Source of the DNA: Bacteroidota bacterium
GTDB taxonomy: Bacteria; Bacteroidota; Rhodothermia; Rhodothermales; Rubricoccaceae
Direction of reading: 5' to 3'
Assembly: GCA_022564455.1 (NCBI GenBank)
Contig: JADFLK010000034.1
Span: forward strand, 1-10,548
DNA: 10,548 nucleotides
A model generated the notes under the pieces. It searched no databases. It was not told the DNA's origin and was given only the letters and a program-made list of their open reading frames with translations. The position numbers and the translations under genes were made by a program. Shown piece by piece: positions 6,866 through 10,548 of this stretch. Position 1 is the first letter of the stretch. Each line of letters begins with the position of its first letter.

Positions 6866-6882
6866 GACCCCATCAAGGGGTC
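6866..6882 (+). terminator. Hairpin downstream of the T9SS gene, abutting repeat copy B
   Basis: GACCCC (6866-6871) and GGGGTC (6877-6882) form a perfect 6-bp stem with the loop ATCAA, 30 bases after the TAG at 6833-6835. No T-run follows, so efficient intrinsic termination is uncertain. The hairpin ends exactly one base before the GT2 3'-end repeat begins at 6883, so it may instead mark the edge of the inserted segment. Confidence 0.45.
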
Positions 6883-6930
6883 GGCATGTTCGGCAAATAC
6901 GAGTGGAAAGGTATGCGGGTGGTCCGGTAA
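6883..6930 (+). pseudogene. Direct repeat copy B: orphan 3' end of a GT2 gene
   Basis: These 48 bases encode G-M-F-G-K-Y-E-W-K-G-M-R-V-V-R and a TAA stop, the diverged twin of the last 15 codons of the GT2 gene at 2758-2805. No GT2 sequence precedes them. They end 9 bases before the deacetylase ATG at 6940, the tight spacing expected inside an operon. This is therefore probably the displaced native 3' end of the GT2 gene, or of a second, deleted GT2. Differences from copy A fall at 6886, 6891, 6912, 6914, 6917 and 6930, all substitutions, which means the two ends have separate histories and are not a fresh duplication. Confidence 0.8.
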
Positions 6931-6939
6931 ACTCCACCG

Positions 6940-7608
6940 ATGCTCACCGACCTCCTCGGCACGACGGTTCCTCGCCTCGCGGCGCCCTTCTTCCGCGACA
7001 TTACCTGGCGCGGCCCCACCCATTCGGCGGACGGTGGGGCCTGCTTCCACCTCACCTTCGACGACGGGCCGCATCCGGAAAGCACACCGCTGCTCCTCGA
7101 CTACCTGAACGAGGTTGAGATTCGCGCCACGTTCTTCTTTCTCGGATCACAGGCGGAGCAATTCCCTGATCTCGTCCGAGCCGCTGTAGAGGCGGGGCAC
7201 CAGGTTGGAAGCCACGGCTGGACACACCGCAGCGCTTGGCGAACACCAAAAGAAGAAACACTGAGCGACTTCAAACGTGCGGAGGCGCTGCTGGAGGATC
7301 TGACGGGGCAGCCCGTCCAGAATGTGCGCCCGCCCTACGGCCGGTTTACACCGGCGCTGCGCCGGTGGTGCAGGGAGGGCGGACGCAGGCTCGTCTTGTG
7401 GGATCTCATGCCGGGCGACTTTCTGACGTCACTGCCCTCGCGCGAGAAGCTGATAGATCGGATCGCAGGCCGTATCGTGAGCAAAATCAAACCGGGCTCT
7501 ATCGTGGTCCTCCATGAGAGTGCGCGTTCTCACAAGGTGGTGCTCCCGGCACTCGATCGCGCCCTTCCCCTCCTGCGAGCCAAAGGCTGGACCGCCGGCA
7601 CCCTATGA
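6940..7608 (+). CDS. Polysaccharide deacetylase (NodB homology, CE4 family)
   Basis: This is a metal-dependent deacetylase of 222 residues that would remove N- or O-acetyl groups from a glycan or glycolipid. All five CE4 motifs are recognisable: TFDDGP (39-44, with the catalytic base and metal Asp), SHGWTH (91-96, metal His pair), RPPYG (130-134), the D-x4-D segment DLMPGD (155-160) and VVLHES (189-194, catalytic His). No signal peptide or membrane anchor is seen, so it may act at the cytoplasmic side on lipid-linked intermediates. ATG 6940 is used because the frame lacks an earlier good start and the orphan GT2 stop lies 9 bases before it. The stop overlaps the next ATG as ATGA, so it is coupled to the second GT2. 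The substrate is unknown. Confidence 0.93.
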   Translation: MLTDLLGTTVPRLAAPFFRDITWRGPTHSADGGACFHLTFDDGPHPESTPLLLDYLNEVEIRATFFFLGSQAEQFPDLVRAAVEAGHQVGSHGWTHRSAWRTPKEETLSDFKRAEALLEDLTGQPVQNVRPPYGRFTPALRRWCREGGRRLVLWDLMPGDFLTSLPSREKLIDRIAGRIVSKIKPGSIVVLHESARSHKVVLPALDRALPLLRAKGWTAGTL

Positions 7609-8732
7609 TCCCGTTCGCCTTCCTACTCGCCGCCACGGTTTGCGTCTGCCTGCACGCCGGCATCATGCTGATGATGTCCGCCGTGGCGGCACTGCATCGC
7701 CCGGCGCCTCCCGCGGCCCCGGCCGAATTGCCTCGCGTGGCGATAATCGTGGCGGCGCGCGACGAAGAAAACGACCTCCCCCGCTGTCTGGAAGCCCTCC
7801 TTGCGCAGAATTACCCGGCAGGTCGGCTCGACATTTACGTGGCCGACGACCATTCGACGGACGGCACAGCGAACGTTATCCGGCAGTTCCAAAATCGCTC
7901 GAGCGAGGGGGCCGGGGCTGCCATTCATTATGTGACCGTTCCAGACGCGGCCGGCCACCTTCAGGGGAAAGCCAACGCGCTCCACGCGGCCATCGGAACG
8001 AGCGACCACGAGATCCTGCTCGTCACCGACGCCGACTGTGCCCCGCCGCCGGATTGGGCTCGCAATCACGCTGCCTACTTCGCCGATCCCAAAGTGGGGA
8101 TGGTCTGCGGCCAGGCCTACGTGGAACATCACACACTTCTCGACGCCGTTCAGGCGCTGGACTGGAGCTACCTCCTCACCTCGGCAAGCATCCTCACCGA
8201 AACGGGCAGGCCCACCACCGCGATGGGCAACAACATGGCCTTCCGCCGCACCGCGTACGAGGCCGTCGGCGGGTACCCGGCCCTCCCGTTCTCGGTAACG
8301 GAGGACTATGTACTGTTTCAAACGGTAGCCCGGCAAACCAACTTCCGAGTCCGCTTCCCCCTTGATCCCGGCCTTCACACCATCACGTTGCCTCTCAAGC
8401 GTTTGGTTGATGTGTACCGGCAGCGCCGCCGCTGGGCTCGCGGCGGGCTTCGCGCGCCTGCCTGGCTTTACGCGCTGTACCTCATTGCCCATCTGGCCCA
8501 TCTGCTTCCGGCCATCGCATTATTTGTTGCCCCGTTTTGGGCGCTTAGCCTGATCGTGCTCAAGATGTTCGGCGACTTTTCGCTCCTCTGGGTGGCGCTC
8601 GGTATCAGCCAACGGCGAAAAATGTTGAGAGCTTTCCCTCTCTTCGAGGCTTATCTCTTCGCTTACATGATCAGCCTCCCACTCGCCCTTGCTGTATCTC
8701 GGCGGATAAACTGGAAAAACAGGAGGCTTTAG
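7605..8732 (+). CDS. Family 2 glycosyltransferase, membrane-anchored (second copy)
   Basis: A second GT2 of 375 residues, similar in layout to the one at 1624 but clearly a distinct paralogue. An N-terminal hydrophobic segment (4-30) precedes VAIIVAARDEEND (45-57), ADDHSTDG (80-87), TDAD (141-144), VTEDY (231-235, catalytic Asp) and QRRRW (273-277). C-terminal membrane segments lie near 287-309, 311-332 and 345-364. It ends INWKNRRL, comparable to EWKGRQVVR of the other copy. These motifs are those of processive, membrane-bound synthases. ATG 7605 overlaps the deacetylase stop. With the TM protein, first GT2 and deacetylase it would make and modify an envelope polysaccharide or glycolipid. 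The sugar donor and product cannot be read from the sequence. Confidence 0.93.
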   Translation: MIPFAFLLAATVCVCLHAGIMLMMSAVAALHRPAPPAAPAELPRVAIIVAARDEENDLPRCLEALLAQNYPAGRLDIYVADDHSTDGTANVIRQFQNRSSEGAGAAIHYVTVPDAAGHLQGKANALHAAIGTSDHEILLVTDADCAPPPDWARNHAAYFADPKVGMVCGQAYVEHHTLLDAVQALDWSYLLTSASILTETGRPTTAMGNNMAFRRTAYEAVGGYPALPFSVTEDYVLFQTVARQTNFRVRFPLDPGLHTITLPLKRLVDVYRQRRRWARGGLRAPAWLYALYLIAHLAHLLPAIALFVAPFWALSLIVLKMFGDFSLLWVALGISQRRKMLRAFPLFEAYLFAYMISLPLALAVSRRINWKNRRL

Positions 8733-8746
8733 AGAAAAGCCTGGCG

Positions 8747-8785
8747 AGCAGCAACTAGCTGTTCAGCGTATTCGTCTTATTTACA
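8747..8785 (+). terminator. Weak terminator-like hairpin after the second GT2
   Basis: AGCAGC (8747-8752) pairs with GCTGTT (8758-8763), including one G-T pair, around the loop AACTA. A moderately T-rich stretch (GTATTCGTCTTATTT) follows. It lies 15 bases past the stop codon of the polysaccharide operon, the right place for its terminator, but the stem is short. Confidence 0.3.
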
Positions 8786-8995
8786 GGCGATTGCATTATT
8801 TGTCGCAACGATCTTTTTGCGTTCCACACATTTGTTATCGCATGGTTTGAATCTAGTTGCTATATTTTTCGCATGCGGCAAAGCTCGCCGGTTACTTCCA
8901 CCACCACCACGACGCTGGGATTTGTCCCCACCCTCCGACGTTGGTAACCAGCGACACCGCAACATCACTCCCACCACAGCTTAACCCTCCCCATC
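8786..8995 (+). promoter_or_regulatory. Upstream region of the AP2-like gene
   Basis: The first part (8786-8880) is AT-rich and contains four TTTG tetramers at 8799, 8816, 8831 and 8846, then TATATTTT at 8861-8868, seven of eight bases to the Bacteroidota -7 consensus TAnnTTTG. The spacings to the TTTG boxes (26 or 11 bases) do not fit the usual 19-21, so I cannot assign a promoter precisely. An 8-bp palindrome CGCATGCG follows at 8870-8877 and could bind a regulator. The leader down to the ATG at 8996 is C-rich and has no Shine-Dalgarno sequence. Confidence 0.35.
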
Positions 8996-9508
8996 ATGCC
9001 CCGAACTAAAGGCGTTATTCGCATCGATTCGGACTCTACCCACGGGTACCAGGTCCGGGTCTACCGTCACGGACGAACGTACTCCAGGCTTTTTTCCGAC
9101 CGCAAGTGTGGCGGCAAGCAAGACGCCTATAAACAGTCTGTGGAGTACCGCAAGAAACTGGTAGCCGAAGTGGATGCTATGCCGGAAAGCGCCCCCAGAC
9201 GGCGGCTTATCCGGCACAACAAAAACAACTCGTCCGGCGTCGTTGGCATCTCGCGGACGTTCAAGCGCGACCGGCGCGGCATCAAACACGAGGTGTACGC
9301 CATTTCGTGGAACCCCGAAGCCGGCACGCCGCGCGGCACATCGTACTCTATCAAGAAGTACGGCGAGGACACGGCCTTCAAAATGGCCTGCAAGCTGCGC
9401 TTCGAGAAGATGAAAGAGATCTACGGCGACCGATACGGCGTATCGAGCTACATGGAACTCTACCGTCAGAAGAGCACCGTGGATGGGAAGGCACGTTCCA
9501 GGAAGTAG
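8996..9508 (+). CDS. Small protein with two AP2/integrase-like DNA-binding domains
   Basis: This 170-residue basic protein appears to hold two copies of a three-strand-plus-helix fold like the AP2 domain (known from plant AP2/ERF factors and from bacterial and phage HNH endonucleases). Domain 1 spans about residues 7-56 (VIRIDSDSTHGYQVRVYRHG, then a helix AYKQSVEYRKKL). Domain 2 spans about 76-142, starting NKNNSSGVVGISRTF, with strands YAISWNPE and TSYSIKKYG and a helix TAFKMACKLRFEKMKEIYG. The 'NNSSGVVGISR' phrase is the typical AP2-like opening. No HNH, GIY-YIG or recombinase motif is present, so a stand-alone DNA-binding or regulatory role is the simplest reading. ATG 8996 starts MPRTKGVIRI with no Shine-Dalgarno sequence. 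It stands alone with its own leader. The fold is inferred by eye; the function is unknown. Confidence 0.75.
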   Translation: MPRTKGVIRIDSDSTHGYQVRVYRHGRTYSRLFSDRKCGGKQDAYKQSVEYRKKLVAEVDAMPESAPRRRLIRHNKNNSSGVVGISRTFKRDRRGIKHEVYAISWNPEAGTPRGTSYSIKKYGEDTAFKMACKLRFEKMKEIYGDRYGVSSYMELYRQKSTVDGKARSRK

Positions 9509-9540
9509 CCCGCGAAAACAACTCGGCAGGAACCTGAGTG

Positions 9541-9579
9541 GGCTGATGCGGGTGCGTTCCTCCCTTCGTACCCGCAGCC
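9541..9579 (+). terminator. Strong hairpin after the AP2-like gene
   Basis: TGCGGGTGCG (9547-9556) pairs with CGTACCCGCA (9567-9576) over 10 bp with one G-T pair and a 10-base loop. GGC (9541-9543) and GCC (9577-9579) can extend it. It begins 32 bases past the AP2-like stop and is followed by only CTTCTAT, so it lacks a good T-run. Before the MITE inserted, it would have ended 3 bases upstream of CTATG, the start of the next gene, so it could also act on that gene's translation. Confidence 0.5.
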
Positions 9580-9585
9580 TTCTAT

Positions 9586-9753
9586 GAGGCTGTTGAAATA
9601 TCCCATCTTGCCTGCGACGGCCACTCTCGGTCGATCTCTGCGTTCCGAGATTCTCACCGAATCACCGAATCACCGATTCGTCTTCGATCTCGTGCCTTGA
9701 TCTCGTCCAAGATTGGCTTGTCTCGGCGACAGAGCGGATAATTCAACAGCCTC
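9586..9753. mobile_element. 168-bp MITE-like element with 18-bp terminal inverted repeats
   Basis: The left end GAGGCTGTTGAAATATCC (9586-9603) and the right end (9736-9753, GAGGCTGTTGAATTATCC on the complement) match at 17 of 18 bases. CTAT occurs directly outside both ends (9582-9585 and 9754-9757), a 4-bp target duplication. The interior has no reading frame for a transposase and carries a short tandem repeat (three copies of TCACCGAA or TCACCGAT, 9654-9677). It must therefore be mobilised by a transposase elsewhere. The GAGGCTGTTGAA terminus and 4-bp duplication would suit an IS5-superfamily or IS1182-type relative, but the family is a guess. The insertion lies at the very start of the next gene, and CTAT supplies the AT of its ATG. 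Confidence 0.85.
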
Positions 9754-9755
9754 CT

Positions 9756-10025
9756 ATGACCTCTCGCCAAAAGATCCGCCTCGGCCTGTTTGCCGTACTC
9801 GGCCTGTTCATGTTCCTCGTGCTCGGAACGGCATTTGGGTTTTGGGAATCAGAGATCGGCGCGGTGAGCCCTAAAGGCTACGTGGCCATCCCCCACGGCG
9901 ACCACACGCACTACGTGCCCAACGGCTGGACGGGCGAGGTCTCCATCAGCAACTTCCCCACGAACCCGCCGCCGCCGGGGCAAACAGTCGGGCCGACGGG
10001 GCAGTTTGTTCCGCTACAGCCGTGA
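9756..10025 (+). CDS. Small membrane-anchored protein with a histidine-triad (HxxHxH) motif
   Basis: This 89-residue protein has a basic N-terminus (MTSRQKIRLG), one membrane segment (about 9-28) and a short outside part. The outside part contains IPHGDHTHYVPNGW, with H47, H50 and H52 in HxxHxH spacing. It ends in a Pro-rich tail (FPTNPPPPGQTVGPTG, 67-82). The HGDHTHYVP phrase closely resembles the HxxHxH motif of streptococcal histidine-triad (Pht) surface proteins, which binds zinc. A zinc- or metal-binding role at the cell surface is therefore plausible but not demonstrated, and the rest is not related to Pht. Its ATG at 9756-9758 overlaps the right CTAT target duplication of the MITE. The old upstream sequence is now 168+4 bases away, so its native leader has been displaced. 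It converges with the next gene, with a gap of 38 bases. Confidence 0.75.
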   Translation: MTSRQKIRLGLFAVLGLFMFLVLGTAFGFWESEIGAVSPKGYVAIPHGDHTHYVPNGWTGEVSISNFPTNPPPPGQTVGPTGQFVPLQP

Positions 10026-10063
10026 ATAGGTGCGGATTGTAGAACGAAGTCGAAGGCCGCCGA

Positions 10064-10548
10064 TCACCAGATGGGCTCGTAAGGCCGACAGTCATCAACC
10101 TGCACGCAACTGCTCACACACTCCGGGCCGTCATCGACCAACTCGCGCCGGTAGTTCTCGATGACAGCTTCGACCGAGTCTCTTAGCACCTCCTTGATAC
10201 TCTGCCCATCGGGGGACACGATGGAGAAATAGCCGCCGTCCGTGGCGACGGTGTCGAGCGCGAAGGCATTAATCTGGACCTCAGCCCAATTGAACGAGCG
10301 ATCCGATAATCCACTGTCGACGATCATTGATTTTAAAATCGTAGATCCACTGTCTCCGCGGCAGGCGAGAAAGCCCTCCCGGAAACCGTAGTCGAATGCG
10401 CCGACGTTGACATACGACGACCTCCGATCTTTCAAATACAAGGTGCCGCCGAGCCCGACACCTCCACCACTAATTACCGTACCAACCAGTACGTCCTTTC
10501 GGCCATCCAGATTGAAGTCGTAGCGTTCCTCAATGACGGGGCCCCAGA
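10064..10548 (-). CDS. C-terminal part of a probably secreted protein with a calcium-type DxNxDG loop
   Basis: The frame enters from the right edge, so the N-terminus is missing. About 161 codons are visible, ending at TGA 10066-10064. Near the start of the visible part is YDFNLDGRKDVLVG, a D-x-N-x-D-G-x-x-D loop like those in FG-GAP/VCBS beta-propeller blades and other extracellular calcium-binding repeats. A Gly-rich stretch (VISGGGVGLGGTLYLKD) follows. The middle (INAFALDTVATDGGYFSIVS, VLRDSVEAVIENYRREL) and the tail (CVSSCVQVDDCRPYEPIW, with three Cys) are not recognised. A TTG at 10441 could be read as a start, but the calcium loop upstream is in the same frame and looks genuine. Export is inferred from the loop type and the cysteines only. 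Confidence 0.65.
   Translation of the reverse strand, partial: WGPVIEERYDFNLDGRKDVLVGTVISGGGVGLGGTLYLKDRRSSYVNVGAFDYGFREGFLACRGDSGSTILKSMIVDSGLSDRSFNWAEVQINAFALDTVATDGGYFSIVSPDGQSIKEVLRDSVEAVIENYRRELVDDGPECVSSCVQVDDCRPYEPIW

Noticed and set aside
7514..8365. Plus-strand open frame of 283 codons overlapping the deacetylase and GT2
   Set aside because: It is Arg/Pro/Ser-rich and in the wrong frame relative to two well-supported genes.
7623..8501. Minus-strand open frame of 292 codons
   Set aside because: It lies wholly antisense to the second GT2, whose motifs are complete. Such shadows are common in GC-rich coding DNA.
9654..9677. Three 8-bp repeats considered as a CRISPR or regulatory array
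   Set aside because: The units are too short and have no spacers. They lie inside the MITE and are listed with it.

Overview
The window looks like chromosomal DNA from a moderately high-GC member of the Bacteroidota/Rhodothermota group, most likely a Rhodothermales relative. This rests on a type IX secretion (T9SS type A) C-terminal sorting domain with a YPNPFNP motif, the absence of Shine-Dalgarno sequences before most starts, several signal peptides ending in Ala-Gln, and the style of the small proteins at the right end. The lineage is inferred from these protein features; no marker gene is complete.

Layout. (1) 1-456, minus strand: the N-terminal part of purD (GAR synthetase), which runs off the left edge. 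(2) 641-2805, plus strand: a membrane protein of the lysylphosphatidylglycerol-synthase TM family, joined by an ATGA overlap to a family 2 glycosyltransferase (GT2). (3) 2806-6882: about 4.1 kb that appears inserted. It starts with a non-coding stretch carrying inverted repeats and a 7-bp tandem repeat. Three signal-peptide proteins follow: a putative zinc metallopeptidase split by a frameshift, an unrecognised secreted helical protein, and a short T9SS-sorted protein that is also frameshifted. (4) 6883-8732: a second, diverged copy of the last 48 bases of the GT2 gene, then after 9 bases a polysaccharide deacetylase (CE4) joined by another ATGA overlap to a second GT2. (5) 8996-9508: a small protein with two AP2-like DNA-binding domains. 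(6) 9586-9753: a 168-bp MITE-like element with 18-bp terminal inverted repeats and a 4-bp CTAT target duplication. It sits so that the duplication supplies the first two bases of the next start codon. (7) 9756-10025: a small membrane-anchored protein with a histidine-triad motif (HGDHTH). (8) 10064-10548, minus strand: the C-terminal part of a probably secreted protein with a DxNxDGxxD calcium-type loop.

How it fits together. The TM protein, GT2, deacetylase and second GT2 read as one ancestral envelope-polysaccharide operon with very tight junctions (4-base overlap, 9-base gap, 4-base overlap). The operon is now split by the 4.1-kb secreted-protein island. The 3' end of the first GT2 gene is present on both sides of the island, as happens when an element integrates at the 3' end of a gene and restores it, or when a duplication is followed by loss. 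The island shows decay or switching: two -1 frame breaks at G or C runs, and a heptamer repeat whose copy number decides whether the metallopeptidase signal peptide is in frame with an upstream ATG. These three observations, plus the MITE at the start codon of the histidine-triad gene, are the most interesting parts of the window.
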